From Citreicoccus inhibens (lineage in GTDB: Bacteria > Myxococcota > Myxococcia > Myxococcales > Myxococcaceae): DNA of 64,000 nucleotides. The stretch is taken from NCBI RefSeq assembly GCF_019039035.1, contig NZ_JAHNZT010000007.1:218075-282074 (forward strand), in the 5' to 3' direction. Under the pieces are notes generated by a model that ran no database searches, was not told the origin of the DNA, and saw only the letters and a program-made list of their open reading frames with translations. Positions 25,259-33,931 of the stretch are shown here, piece by piece. The position numbers and the translations under genes are program-made. Position 1 is the first letter of the stretch, and the number at the start of each line of letters is the position of its first letter.

Positions 25259-27733
25259 CTACAGGCCTCCCAGCGGCTCACCCAGCTCCAGGCGGACGAA
25301 CTCGCTGTCGTCCGGCCGGCCGCTGCCCAGGTGGCGACCCACACTGAAAGGGAAGTTGTTGTCGTTGAGGAGCCCCACGTGGCGCGGGTCGAAGACGAGC
25401 ACGGCCTCGGTGGTGATGAAGGGGAAGGCGAAGCGGTCTCCCAGTCCCAGGTCGCCCACTTCCGGGTGCGTGAGGTGGAAGGGGTTCGCGATGTTCAGCA
25501 GGTCCACCGCGAGCCGCTTCTTCACGGGCTGTCCGTCCCCGGTGAGGCGGACTTCGTAGAGCGCCTTGTAGCCCGCGAGGTCGCCCTGGGTGTTGTCCCG
25601 TTCCAGCACGACGCCGCGGTCCCGGTCGAAGAGGACGAAGTCCGTGGCGGACGTGCCGCGCGTCGCCAGCGCGTAGCGATGCGTGACGCCCGTGTAACGC
25701 CGATGGGCCAGGTCGAACTCATGGATGAGGAGCGTGCCGGTCGTGTCGTCCGCCAGCGGCTTCTCCAGGAGCGGCAGGAGCGTGGCGCCATCCCGGCTCA
25801 GGGCCATGGCCTCGAAGCCACCGCTGGCCCGCACGCGGAAGGGGTGGTCCTTCGCGGTGACGCGATAGGGCCACGGCAGTCCCCCCAGCCACGGCGTCGT
25901 CCCCGAGCCCTCGGGCTGGAGGTTGTCGCCCTCATCCGAGCCGGCGACGGTGGGCGACGCGTAGACGGGGAAGTCTCCCACGAGGCACACCGTGCGCACC
26001 GAGGGGAAGCGCTCGTGCACGCGCAGCAGCGTGCGGAAGTCGAAGCTCTGCACGTCCGCGCGCGCGGCCAGTCCCGCGTCGAGGATGGCGCCCGCCACCG
26101 CATCCGCGAAGGGCTCGGGCCCCACCGTGCGCGCGGCGAACTCCTGGCGCGGGTTGAGCTTCGTCTCGATGTTGAAGCGCACGCGCTCCGCGTTGCGCGC
26201 ACGCTTCATCGCGTCCGGGTGCGCGGCCCCGGCCCCCGCTCGGTAGTAGTCCGCGTAGAAGTCCACGAGCGCGAACACCTGCCGCAGCGTGGGCGGCACA
26301 TAGGCGTCACGCAGTCCGTGGCGCTTCGCGAAGGCCACCGCCACGGGGGACAGCTTCCGCTCGTTCGTCTGGGAAGGCTGGCTCGGCAGGAGCTTGTCGC
26401 AGATGAAGGTGGCCTGGAGCTTCGCGACGGTGAGCGAGCGGATGAGGACCTGCGTTCCGGGCGTGTACGGCGGACCGCTCGCGCGGCGGCACTTCTCCGC
26501 GGAGAGGAACGGGTCGTGCTCCAGCACGGGGACGCCGTCCGACGTGATGCCGGTGTCCAGCTCCAGCGTCGTCATCAAGTGGTCGAGCGCCGCCTCCATC
26601 GCGGGCAGCGTGTTCTCCGGACGAAGGCCCCGCGCGCCCCGGTGCCCCTGGGCATCGAAGCGGCTCGCGTCCAGCAGTCCCTCCGGCGTGAGGAGATCTC
26701 CCGGGACGCCGTCCTGGTTCGCGTCGTACTCGCGCACCGCCTGCCACAGCAGATCCGGCCGGTCGCTGATGAGGCCATCCACGCCGCGCCTCAGCAGCGC
26801 CGTCATCGCCTCGGGCGTGTTCACCGTCCAGGGCACCACGGCGTAGCCCGCCTGCTGGAGCTTCTTCACGTCGAAGAGGTCACTGGACGCCGCGGAGAGC
26901 CCGGAGCCCGCGGGCGGCGCCATGCGGTCCGGCGTGCCCGTCGCGCGGTCTCCGTCATCCAACAAGTGCCAGTCCGGAGAGAAGACGGGAGCGCGGCGCG
27001 CGCCGTGAGCGAACGCGTGCGCGCGGACCGCGTTCATCACGCGCACGGCGGACGCCTCCTCGACGCGAGGATTCTGGGGCGTGCGCAACTCGCCGCCGTT
27101 CTGGAAGTCAGGCAGCGGGATGGGCGCCTCCAGCAGGTGGCCCTGCGCGTCCGTGTGCAACAGGAAGGGACCGAACTCATCACCGAACCAGAGCGTGCCG
27201 TCCGGGGCGCGCTGCATGGATTCAATGTCGAAGTCCGCGCCCGTCAGCACGCGCTCGGGCGTGAAGAAGTTCGTGAGCGCGAAGCCCGCGTGGTGGTTCG
27301 GGTCGCTCAGCTCGATGAAGCCTTCCACCGCGAGCTTGCCGGTCCCCCCCTCCTGCGTCTGGAAGTCGGGGCGCAGCGTGTAGACGCGCAGGTTGAAGTC
27401 CGCCGAGTTCTCCAGGCTGCCGTAGCCGTTGTCCGGCATGGCCAGGAACGAGCCGTCGCCGTTGTCGAGCACCGCGGAGAAGCCCTGCACCGGCTGCCGC
27501 TCCATGAAGGGCACGGGGATGCCGTTCTGGGGCGAGGGCCCGATGTACCGCCCGGACGTCGGGCCGGGCGCCCACGTGGCGGCCTCCAGGACCGCTCGCC
27601 CCACCAGCTTCGGCTCGGGCGCGCGCTCGGCAGGGGCGGGCCGGCCCCGCGCGCACGCGGTGGCGAGGGACAGCGCGACCACGGACGTGAGCAACGGCGT
27701 GCGGGGCAGGCGTCGACGCGAGGACACGGGCAT
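25259..27733 (-). CDS. Lipoprotein: esterase-like phytase domain interrupted by a GDPD domain
   Basis: The product is 824 aa. A lipoprotein-type signal ends in LATAC (Cys about residue 27). Residues 40-225 match the first half of an esterase-like phytase propeller (SPQNGIPVPF, MPDNGYGSLENSADF, DGTLWFGDEFGPFLLHTDAQG). Residues about 600-824 match its second half (SGGFEAMALSRDGATLLPLLE, FVLFDRDRGVVLERD). Between them is a glycerophosphodiester phosphodiesterase: GHRGARGLRPENT, LELDTGITSDGVPVLEHD and FNIETKLNP. The element that normally ends a GDPD (VPWTVNTPEAM, GVDGLISDRPDLL) comes before the HRGA start, so the barrel looks circularly ordered. Expected activity is phosphodiester or phosphoester hydrolysis outside the inner membrane, for phosphate scavenging. 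The ATG at 27733 gives the best signal. Confidence 0.8.
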   Translation of the reverse strand: MPVSSRRRLPRTPLLTSVVALSLATACARGRPAPAERAPEPKLVGRAVLEAATWAPGPTSGRYIGPSPQNGIPVPFMERQPVQGFSAVLDNGDGSFLAMPDNGYGSLENSADFNLRVYTLRPDFQTQEGGTGKLAVEGFIELSDPNHHAGFALTNFFTPERVLTGADFDIESMQRAPDGTLWFGDEFGPFLLHTDAQGHLLEAPIPLPDFQNGGELRTPQNPRVEEASAVRVMNAVRAHAFAHGARRAPVFSPDWHLLDDGDRATGTPDRMAPPAGSGLSAASSDLFDVKKLQQAGYAVVPWTVNTPEAMTALLRRGVDGLISDRPDLLWQAVREYDANQDGVPGDLLTPEGLLDASRFDAQGHRGARGLRPENTLPAMEAALDHLMTTLELDTGITSDGVPVLEHDPFLSAEKCRRASGPPYTPGTQVLIRSLTVAKLQATFICDKLLPSQPSQTNERKLSPVAVAFAKRHGLRDAYVPPTLRQVFALVDFYADYYRAGAGAAHPDAMKRARNAERVRFNIETKLNPRQEFAARTVGPEPFADAVAGAILDAGLAARADVQSFDFRTLLRVHERFPSVRTVCLVGDFPVYASPTVAGSDEGDNLQPEGSGTTPWLGGLPWPYRVTAKDHPFRVRASGGFEAMALSRDGATLLPLLEKPLADDTTGTLLIHEFDLAHRRYTGVTHRYALATRGTSATDFVLFDRDRGVVLERDNTQGDLAGYKALYEVRLTGDGQPVKKRLAVDLLNIANPFHLTHPEVGDLGLGDRFAFPFITTEAVLVFDPRHVGLLNDNNFPFSVGRHLGSGRPDDSEFVRLELGEPLGGL

Positions 27734-27809
27734 GGCGGCACCCTGCCCCACCGCGCGACGCGGGGCCAGCGTCCCGACGCGGCCGGTCGCGCCCCGCGCG
27801 CGGGCCGGT

Positions 27810-27815
27810 TACATC
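27810..27815 (+). promoter_or_regulatory. -10-like hexamer for a leaderless start
   Basis: TACATC ends 6 nt before the GTG at 27822, so transcription would begin at the start codon itself. No ribosome site is present. Confidence 0.35.
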
Positions 27816-27821
27816 GTCAGG

Positions 27822-28067
27822 GTGCTCGACGTGAAGGACCCCACCGTGCAAGCGGCGCTGCTGCGCGCCTGTGAGGAGGCCGGACTCCCGGCGGCCTACC
27901 GGGGCTGTGTCCATCCGCTGCTGCGCGACCCGGAGGGCGAGTGGCCTCCCTGCTGCGGCGAGGGCTGCCTTCCGTGCGCGGCCACGCTCGCGGATGTCGC
28001 GGTGCGCACCTTGGAGTTGCTCGGCACGCCTCGGCGCTCGCCCGTGTCGAGCGCGGGCGCGTCATGA
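27822..28067 (+). CDS. Small Cys-rich protein of unknown function
   Basis: The product is 81 aa and I do not recognise it. The middle holds CVHPLLRDPEGEWPPCCGEGC and then LPC: one Cys and a His followed by CC-x3-C-x2-C, a likely metal-binding or disulfide cluster. It has no signal peptide. Codon use is strongly G/C at third positions, supporting a real gene. The GTG at 27822 has no Shine-Dalgarno, but a TACATC hexamer sits at the -10 distance, so a leaderless message is proposed. It is followed 33 nt later by the membrane protein gene at 28101. Confidence 0.6.
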   Translation: MLDVKDPTVQAALLRACEEAGLPAAYRGCVHPLLRDPEGEWPPCCGEGCLPCAATLADVAVRTLELLGTPRRSPVSSAGAS

Positions 28068-28087
28068 CGGACGGGGCTCGAGGACTC

Positions 28088-28093
28088 TACGCT
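28088..28093 (+). promoter_or_regulatory. -10-like hexamer before a leaderless start
   Basis: TACGCT ends 7 nt before the ATG at 28101, and no clear ribosome site is present between them. Confidence 0.3.
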
Positions 28094-28100
28094 CGCGGGA

Positions 28101-28634
28101 ATGAACCCCATCGTCCATGCCGAGTTGTCCTGGCTCGCAGGGCAGGGCCTCCGTGAGCGCCGAGACCGCGTCCTCGTCACCTGCGCGGGGCTGGCCCCGG
28201 ACCTGGATGGGTTGTCACTGCTCGGCGGGGGCGAGGCCTACACGCGCTATCACCATGTGCTCTTCCATGGGTACGCGGGCGCGTTGCTCACCACGGCCGT
28301 CTGCGTGGCCCTCGCGCGCCAACGGGGACGCGTGGCATGGCTCGCACTCGCGGCCTTCCATCTGCATCTGTTGTGCGACCTGGCGGGGAGCGGGCCGGGA
28401 TGGCCCATCCTCTACGCCTGGCCCACGAGCCACGTGGAGTGGTTCTGGACTGGCCAGTGGGACCTCGCGTCGTGGCAGAACACGCTCATCGGAGCGGTCG
28501 CGACGGTGGCGTGTCTGGTGTGCGCGGTGCCGCTGCGCCGCACGGCGGTGGAGCTGCTGTCTGCGCGCTGGGACGCGGAGGTGACGCGCGCCGTGAGGCG
28601 ACGCCTGCTGGGGGAGCTGCCTCCGCCCCGCTGA
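28101..28634 (+). CDS. YdjM/DUF457-like inner-membrane metal-dependent hydrolase
   Basis: The product is 177 aa with about four membrane segments. Characteristic polar residues sit in or near the membrane: an N-terminal NPIVHAELSW, APDLDG (near residue 33), YHHVLFHG (near residue 50) and FHLHLLCDL (near residue 87). This pattern of H, D-x-D, HH and H-x(2)-CD is that of the YdjM (DUF457, LexA-regulated) membrane-bound hydrolases. Their substrate is unknown. The C-terminus is basic and cytoplasmic. It is convergent with the glutamine cyclotransferase gene. Confidence 0.75.
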   Translation: MNPIVHAELSWLAGQGLRERRDRVLVTCAGLAPDLDGLSLLGGGEAYTRYHHVLFHGYAGALLTTAVCVALARQRGRVAWLALAAFHLHLLCDLAGSGPGWPILYAWPTSHVEWFWTGQWDLASWQNTLIGAVATVACLVCAVPLRRTAVELLSARWDAEVTRAVRRRLLGELPPPR

Positions 28635-28640
28635 GGGCCG

Positions 28641-29447
28641 TCACGGCGTGGCCGCGGGCTCCAGCTTCACCTCGAAGATGCTCGGCCACAGCTTGCCCGT
28701 CAGGAACATGCGCCCCGTTCCGGGCTCCAGCGCGATGCCGTTGAGCACCGCCTCGTAGCTGCTCACCTGCCCCTTCACCGCTCGCGCCAGGGCCGAGGCA
28801 TCAATGACCGCCAGCACGTTGCCCGTCGCGTAGTCGATCTTCAGGATGTACGTGCTGTGCCAGACGTTGGCGTAGACCGCGTCGTCCGCGCACTCCAGCT
28901 CGTTGAGTTGATCCTGCGCCACGCCGTACATCGTCACGCGGACCGAGGACAGCTCGTGGAAGTCGCTCGGGTCGTGGAAGCGAATCGTCGCGCTGCCATC
29001 GCTGCGCACCAGCTTGCCCTGCCAGTAGCACAGGCCCCAGCCCTCGCCGCTGTAGCTGAGCGAGCGCTCGCGCGTGGGCTGCGGGCCGCTCCAGACGTAC
29101 ATCTTCTCGTCGCGCCACGTGAGCTGGTACAGGCGCTGTCCATCACTGGCCAGCCCCTCGGGGAAGACGCCTTCGAGCCGCTCACTCCACAGCGGCGCGG
29201 CCTGGTCCAACGAGATGCGGCGCAGGTCGCCTTCCTCGCCCGTGCTCTCGAACAGCTGCCCCTGGTGGAACTGGAGTCCCTCGGTGAAGGCCCCCGTGTC
29301 GTGAGGCCACGCCTTGACGATGCGGGCCACGAGCATCTGCGGCGCGGGGTCCGGAGCCCCGGCATCGGGCGTGTTGTGATGCGCGGGCGTGCAGCCCACC
29401 CCGAGCCACCCGACGAACAGGACCACGGACCGGACGACAGCGCGCAT
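28641..29447 (-). CDS. Glutaminyl-peptide cyclotransferase lipoprotein (bacterial/plant type)
   Basis: The product is 268 aa. The lipoprotein signal ends GWLGVGC (Cys about residue 19), followed by a short Pro/Asp linker. The body is the five-bladed propeller of the plant/bacterial glutaminyl cyclase family: AFTEGLQFHQGQLFESTG, EGLASDGQRLYQLTWRDE, GWGLCYWQGKLVRSDG, ELECADDAVYANVW and VLNGIALEPGTGRMFLTGK. The family converts N-terminal Gln to pyroglutamate on exported proteins. The ATG at 29447 has GAGGAG upstream. It lies 32 nt after the acvB stop and may be cotranscribed with it or have its own promoter. Confidence 0.9.
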   Translation of the reverse strand: MRAVVRSVVLFVGWLGVGCTPAHHNTPDAGAPDPAPQMLVARIVKAWPHDTGAFTEGLQFHQGQLFESTGEEGDLRRISLDQAAPLWSERLEGVFPEGLASDGQRLYQLTWRDEKMYVWSGPQPTRERSLSYSGEGWGLCYWQGKLVRSDGSATIRFHDPSDFHELSSVRVTMYGVAQDQLNELECADDAVYANVWHSTYILKIDYATGNVLAVIDASALARAVKGQVSSYEAVLNGIALEPGTGRMFLTGKLWPSIFEVKLEPAATP

Positions 29448-29479
29448 GCGGCTCCTCGGTGCTCCAGGACAGTCGGACC

Positions 29480-31375
29480 TTAGCGTGCCCAGGCGGCCAG
29501 CGCCTCGGTGATGATGCGCGCCAGGTTCGCGTAGTCACCGTCGAAGTGATGCCCCCCCTTGAGCGCCTCGATGTGCACGTTCGTCCTGCCGAGCAGCTGG
29601 GGACACACGCTCTCGTCCGCCTCCTCGGCGCTGTAGAGGCACAGCACCGGAAGGCTCCCCAGCGACTGGAGATCCGGCAGCACCGCGTGAGAGGGATTGC
29701 CCTTCCCGCCGAAGATGTCCGTGACGTGCACCTCGAACTCGGCTTCGCGCGCGGGCGCGATGAGCGCGAGCATCCGCACCCGGGCGCGCAGGTCCGGAGG
29801 GAAGCCCGCGGCGATGGCCGGCACCACGTCCGCGCCGCGCGAGTACCCCAAGAGGAGCACGCGCTGCTTGCCCCACGCGGACAGGTAATAGCGCGACGCC
29901 CGCGCGACATCGGTCGCGGTCTCCCCGGGCGTGCGGCGCTTCCAGAAGTAGCGCAGCGAGTTCCACCCCACCACGGGGATGCCCTGCTCGGACAGCGCGC
30001 GCGCCACCTCCTTGTCCAGGTTCGCCCAGCCACCGTCCCCCGTGACGAGCAACGCCAGCGTGTCGCCGCCCTGCTTCACCGCGGGGACTTCAATCAACGG
30101 CAGGTCGCTCACGGACTCCGGCGAGGGCGTGCTCGCCGCCACGGTGGAGGCATCGGGCGCGAGGCCCGCGTCCGCGCCGCTCAGGGGAGTCGCGGGCGGC
30201 GGCAGGCGCTCGGACTCCAGCGGCGTGGCGACGGCGTCATAGGCGGCCCCCAGCGCGGCCTTCCACGACTCGACGGGCGCGCGGCGCAGGCTCGTCGAGC
30301 CCGGCACCGTCATCACCTGAGCGCTCTTCATTCCGCGGAGGGAGTCCTGGAGCGCCTGGACGGGGTGCGCGGGGTCCTTCTCGGAAACCAGGACCACCCA
30401 TGGCTCGAGCAGACCGCGCGCGGGCTCGAAGTGCTCACGCGAACCGCCCCCCGGGCGCGTGTGCACCAACCCCGAGCCCGAGCAGAACGCCGCCGACGTC
30501 TCCAGGTCCGAAGCGAAGTCGATGCTCACCGCCCCACGGAAGGTCCCCGGAGGAGCCTGTGCCAGCGCCGCGTAGGCGACGGCCGCGCCGGGCCCTTCAC
30601 CCACGACGATGGGGTGGAGGTACTCGGGCAGGGCCGCGTGCTGTTGATAGCCCTGACTCAGCACCTCCAGGTCTCCCGCGGGGTATGCACAGCGTTTGCT
30701 CTTCTCCACCGTGCGCAGGTACGCGTTCACGTCCACGCCGAGCACGAGCGCGCCCCTCGCGGCCAGCGTGCTCGCGAGCTCCGCGCCACGTCCCTGCTCG
30801 GGCGGACCGTCCACGAGCACCAGCGCGACCGTGCGCGGAGCCGCTCCATCCGCAGGACGCACGACCGTCACGCGCCCGAAGCGCCCCCCCACCTGGAGCG
30901 TCTCGCCCAGGCCGCGCGCACCTCCATCCGGAGTCCCTCCGTCCAACCCCTGCGCGCCCGCATCGCCGCCGCCGTCCACGCCTGGAGCCACGCCTCCGTC
31001 GTTGGACTTCCGCCCCACAGCCAGTTTCCCGGCGTCGGCACCTCCATCCGCGCGGAGAGCCACGCCCGCGTCAACGGACACCCCCGCCTCGGACCGCTTC
31101 CCCGCGCCAGCGCCCGCGCGCTCCGCAGGGGGCTTCGCCGCATCAGCGTTCGTGCTCGCAAGGCGTGTCCTTTCCGCGTCGACGCCCGCGCTCCGCATCG
31201 ACGGAGCCTGCGCCTCAGCTCCTGCACTCGCTGTGCCCGACCTGGCCTCGCTCGCCCCGCCCGCATCCGCGGCCCCGTCGCTCGCGGACACAGGCGCGCG
31301 GTCCGACAGGGATTGCGCGCTGGCGACCATGGCCAGCACCAGCCCCACGATGAACCCCAGCGCTCGGTTCCTCAT
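29480..31375 (-). CDS. acvB: AcvB/VirJ-type protein, lysyl-phosphatidylglycerol hydrolase candidate
   Basis: The product is 631 aa with an N-terminal signal peptide (cut near residue 20). A long low-complexity part of Ala, Asp, Gly and Ser (residues about 20-165) precedes two alpha/beta-hydrolase-like domains. The C-terminal one (about residues 440-631) is VirJ-like: LLVTGDGGWANLDKEVA, VGWNSLRYFW, the nucleophile LLGYSRGADV, and GGHHFDGDY with the terminal His. In Agrobacterium and Rhizobium AcvB sits beside the lysyl-PG synthase LpiA/MprF and hydrolyses lysyl-PG in the periplasm. The same pairing is present here with an ATGA overlap. The long Asp/Ala-rich linker is unusual. Confidence 0.85.
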   Translation of the reverse strand: MRNRALGFIVGLVLAMVASAQSLSDRAPVSASDGAADAGGASEARSGTASAGAEAQAPSMRSAGVDAERTRLASTNADAAKPPAERAGAGAGKRSEAGVSVDAGVALRADGGADAGKLAVGRKSNDGGVAPGVDGGGDAGAQGLDGGTPDGGARGLGETLQVGGRFGRVTVVRPADGAAPRTVALVLVDGPPEQGRGAELASTLAARGALVLGVDVNAYLRTVEKSKRCAYPAGDLEVLSQGYQQHAALPEYLHPIVVGEGPGAAVAYAALAQAPPGTFRGAVSIDFASDLETSAAFCSGSGLVHTRPGGGSREHFEPARGLLEPWVVLVSEKDPAHPVQALQDSLRGMKSAQVMTVPGSTSLRRAPVESWKAALGAAYDAVATPLESERLPPPATPLSGADAGLAPDASTVAASTPSPESVSDLPLIEVPAVKQGGDTLALLVTGDGGWANLDKEVARALSEQGIPVVGWNSLRYFWKRRTPGETATDVARASRYYLSAWGKQRVLLLGYSRGADVVPAIAAGFPPDLRARVRMLALIAPAREAEFEVHVTDIFGGKGNPSHAVLPDLQSLGSLPVLCLYSAEEADESVCPQLLGRTNVHIEALKGGHHFDGDYANLARIITEALAAWAR

Positions 31376-33918
31376 CTCGCCACCACCCCCCCCAGGCCTC
31401 GCGAGACGAGCGAGGCGACGCCCGTGAGCACTCGCGGCAGCGCGAGCCCCCCCGGCGACGCCAGATAGCGCGGGGCCCACTCGGGACGGAACTTCTCCTT
31501 GTACTGACGCAGCCCCTGGAAATTGTAGAAGTGCTCACCGTGCCGGAAGATGAGCGAGCCCAGCCGGTGCCACATCGGCGCGAGGCTGCGGTCCTCGAAG
31601 CCGCTGAAGGGCGCCATGCCCAGGTTGAAGCGGTGGTAGCCCGCCGTTCGCCCCCAGAGCATCAACGAGGTGAAGAGGAAATCCATCACCCCGTGGGAGA
31701 TCCCCGGCTCGTAGCGCATCAAGTCCACGCTCAGCTCCTCCTTCGCCGAGGGCGCCCACATGTTGGCGAAGCCCACCATGTTCCCGTCGCGCCGCACCAC
31801 CGCCAGCGGCCCTTCCTCCAAGTACCCCGGTGAGAAGTAGCCCAGGCTGAAGCCCTTCTCGCGCGTGCTCTTCTCCGCCAGCCACGCATCCGAGATGGCG
31901 CGGAGCCGCGGCATCAACTCTGGCACCTGCTCCCGCGGAAGCACCTCGAAGGAATAGCCCTCCCGCTCCATGCGCCGGTGGCCATGGCGCAGGCCCCGGC
32001 GCTCCGGTCCCTCCAGGCTGAAGTCGGAGAGCGGCACCGTGGCCTCCTCGCCCAGCTTCAGCAACGACAGGCCCAGGTCCAGGTAGCGAGGCAGCGTCGT
32101 CGAGCTGACTTGATAGAAGCACGTCCAGCCGTGGTGTCGGTCCGCGAGCTCGCGGAAGCGCCACGCCAGCTCCGTGGCATCGGCCTCCGGCCCCACCGGG
32201 TCGCCCATGGAGACCCAGCTGCGCCCCGACACGCCGTACATGAGGAAGGCCGTGTTCGCGTCGTTGAGCAAGAGCGACTTGTCCCCCAGCAACGCCAGAT
32301 AGGCCATGGCCTCGGAGGCGCCCATCACCAGCGGGCGCACCCGGTTCAGCTCCTCGGACGTCGGCGGGTGCGCGCGCCCTCCCGCGGGCTGGAGCAACAT
32401 GGCCACGCCGAACACCAGCGCCACGCTCACCACGCCCACCGTGGCGCGCAGGAAGCGCGGCGCGTCCCCGCTGAACGTGAAGCGCCACCACAGGTCATTG
32501 CGGTAGTCGACGTGCCGGTACGAGAAGAACCCCAGCCACACCGAGGCCCCCACCACCGCCACCGTCGCCAGCAACCACCCCGGGCTGAACGCCTCGCTCA
32601 GCAACGACGTGTGTCGGTAGAACTGCCGATGAAACGGCGCCAGCGCTCCGGCGAGCAGCAACAGCAGCGTCGCCTCTTCGTAGTCCACGCCCTTCACCAC
32701 CGAGAACACCGCGCCGGCCACGAGCAGCACCTCGGTCATCACGTAGGCGCCGTCCAGTCGGCGCTGGAGCCCTCGCGCGAGCAGCAACAACCCGATGCCC
32801 ACCACGCTGCCCAGGAGGTGCGAGACCTCCAAGAGCGGCAGCGGCACCAGGTGGCGCAGCACCGACAGACGGTCTGACTCGGTGGGCGTGGCGCCGGAGA
32901 ACAACAGCACCGCGCCCGCGATGAACGCCCCCGCGGACGCCACCCAGGGGACCACCGGCGCGAACGAGGTGTGCACCAGCTTCGCCAACCGCTTCAGGTG
33001 ATGCCCGCGCCGAGCCAGCTCATTGCCCGCCAACATCAGCGCCGCCAGCATGAAGGGCAGCAGGTAGTAGACGACGCGGTAGATGAGCAGCGTGCCCACC
33101 AGGAGCGGCGTCGGCACGCGCGGCGACAGCGCCGTCAACATCACGCTCTCGAACACGCCCAGGCCCGCGGGCACCTGGCTGGCGATGCCCGCCAACTGCG
33201 CCAACGCGAACAGCGCCGTGAGCGCGGGCAGCGACATGCCGGCATCCCCCGGCAGCAGCACCCACAGCACCGCCGCTGCCAGCACCCAGTCACCGCAGGA
33301 CACCGCCAACTGCGCCAGGGCCCGCGTGGGCGTGGGCAGCGACAGCTCGAGGCCGCGAATGCGCAGCGGCGCGCGCACGCGCGCGCACGTCACGACGTAG
33401 CCCACGAGCAGCGCCCACAAGGCCACGCCCAGCCCCCGCGCCAACCCCGGCGAGAGCGCCACCACGCCGCCGCCGCCCTCCAACAGGAGCGACGTGCCCA
33501 GCACCGCGGACAGCCCCACCCAGAAGGTGAGCGCGTTGAAGGCCGCCACCTGCGCCACGTCCAGCGCGCTCAGCCCCCAGGCCGAGTACAGCCGGAAGCG
33601 CACCGAGCCGCCGCTCAGCAGCGACACGCCGATGTTGTGGCCGAAGGCGTAGCCCACGAAGGACGTGAAGCCCACGCGCGGATACGGGAGCTTGCGCCCC
33701 ACGTGTCCCAGCGCGAGCACGTCGTACAGCGTGAGGGCGAGGTAGTTGAGGACCGTCACCGCCAGCGCCAACCCGATGCGCCAGCCAGGGATGGCCTCCA
33801 GTCCCGCCACCACGTCGCCCCGGTGGTAGTGCGACAGCTCGCGGCGCAGCACGAAGCCCGCCACGCACAGGAGCACGATGGGCAGTAAGGCAGTGAGGAC
33901 TCGCTTCACCCGGTGCAT
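31372..33918 (-). CDS. mprF: Phosphatidylglycerol lysyltransferase/flippase (MprF)
   Basis: The product is 848 aa, full length for MprF. The first about 525 residues contain around 14 membrane segments, including the flippase-type block ASQVPAGLGVFESVMLTALSP. Residues 540-848 form the cytosolic GNAT-like synthase domain (LLNDANTAFLMYGVSGRSWVSMGDPVGP, YFSPGYLEEGPLAVVRR, YHRFNLGMAPFSGF, FYNFQGLRQYKEKFRPEW). The enzyme moves lysine or another amino acid from tRNA to phosphatidylglycerol and flips the product, lowering surface charge. It lies between a response regulator (13 nt upstream) and acvB (4-nt overlap), so synthesis and breakdown of the lipid are coexpressed. Confidence 0.93.
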   Translation of the reverse strand: MHRVKRVLTALLPIVLLCVAGFVLRRELSHYHRGDVVAGLEAIPGWRIGLALAVTVLNYLALTLYDVLALGHVGRKLPYPRVGFTSFVGYAFGHNIGVSLLSGGSVRFRLYSAWGLSALDVAQVAAFNALTFWVGLSAVLGTSLLLEGGGGVVALSPGLARGLGVALWALLVGYVVTCARVRAPLRIRGLELSLPTPTRALAQLAVSCGDWVLAAAVLWVLLPGDAGMSLPALTALFALAQLAGIASQVPAGLGVFESVMLTALSPRVPTPLLVGTLLIYRVVYYLLPFMLAALMLAGNELARRGHHLKRLAKLVHTSFAPVVPWVASAGAFIAGAVLLFSGATPTESDRLSVLRHLVPLPLLEVSHLLGSVVGIGLLLLARGLQRRLDGAYVMTEVLLVAGAVFSVVKGVDYEEATLLLLLAGALAPFHRQFYRHTSLLSEAFSPGWLLATVAVVGASVWLGFFSYRHVDYRNDLWWRFTFSGDAPRFLRATVGVVSVALVFGVAMLLQPAGGRAHPPTSEELNRVRPLVMGASEAMAYLALLGDKSLLLNDANTAFLMYGVSGRSWVSMGDPVGPEADATELAWRFRELADRHHGWTCFYQVSSTTLPRYLDLGLSLLKLGEEATVPLSDFSLEGPERRGLRHGHRRMEREGYSFEVLPREQVPELMPRLRAISDAWLAEKSTREKGFSLGYFSPGYLEEGPLAVVRRDGNMVGFANMWAPSAKEELSVDLMRYEPGISHGVMDFLFTSLMLWGRTAGYHRFNLGMAPFSGFEDRSLAPMWHRLGSLIFRHGEHFYNFQGLRQYKEKFRPEWAPRYLASPGGLALPRVLTGVASLVSRGLGGVVAR

Positions 33919-33931
33919 GGAGGAGGACCTG

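Noticed and set aside
27429..27821. N-terminal extension of the small Cys-rich protein into the GDPD-phytase gene
   Set aside because: The upstream frame overlaps the other gene's signal peptide coding region on the opposite strand and has no start signal. The GTG at 27822 fits the coding bias and the -10 element.
25181..27874. An 897-codon plus-strand frame opposite the GDPD-phytase gene
   Set aside because: It lacks motifs and a ribosome site, and the minus-strand protein has two recognisable enzyme domains and a lipobox.
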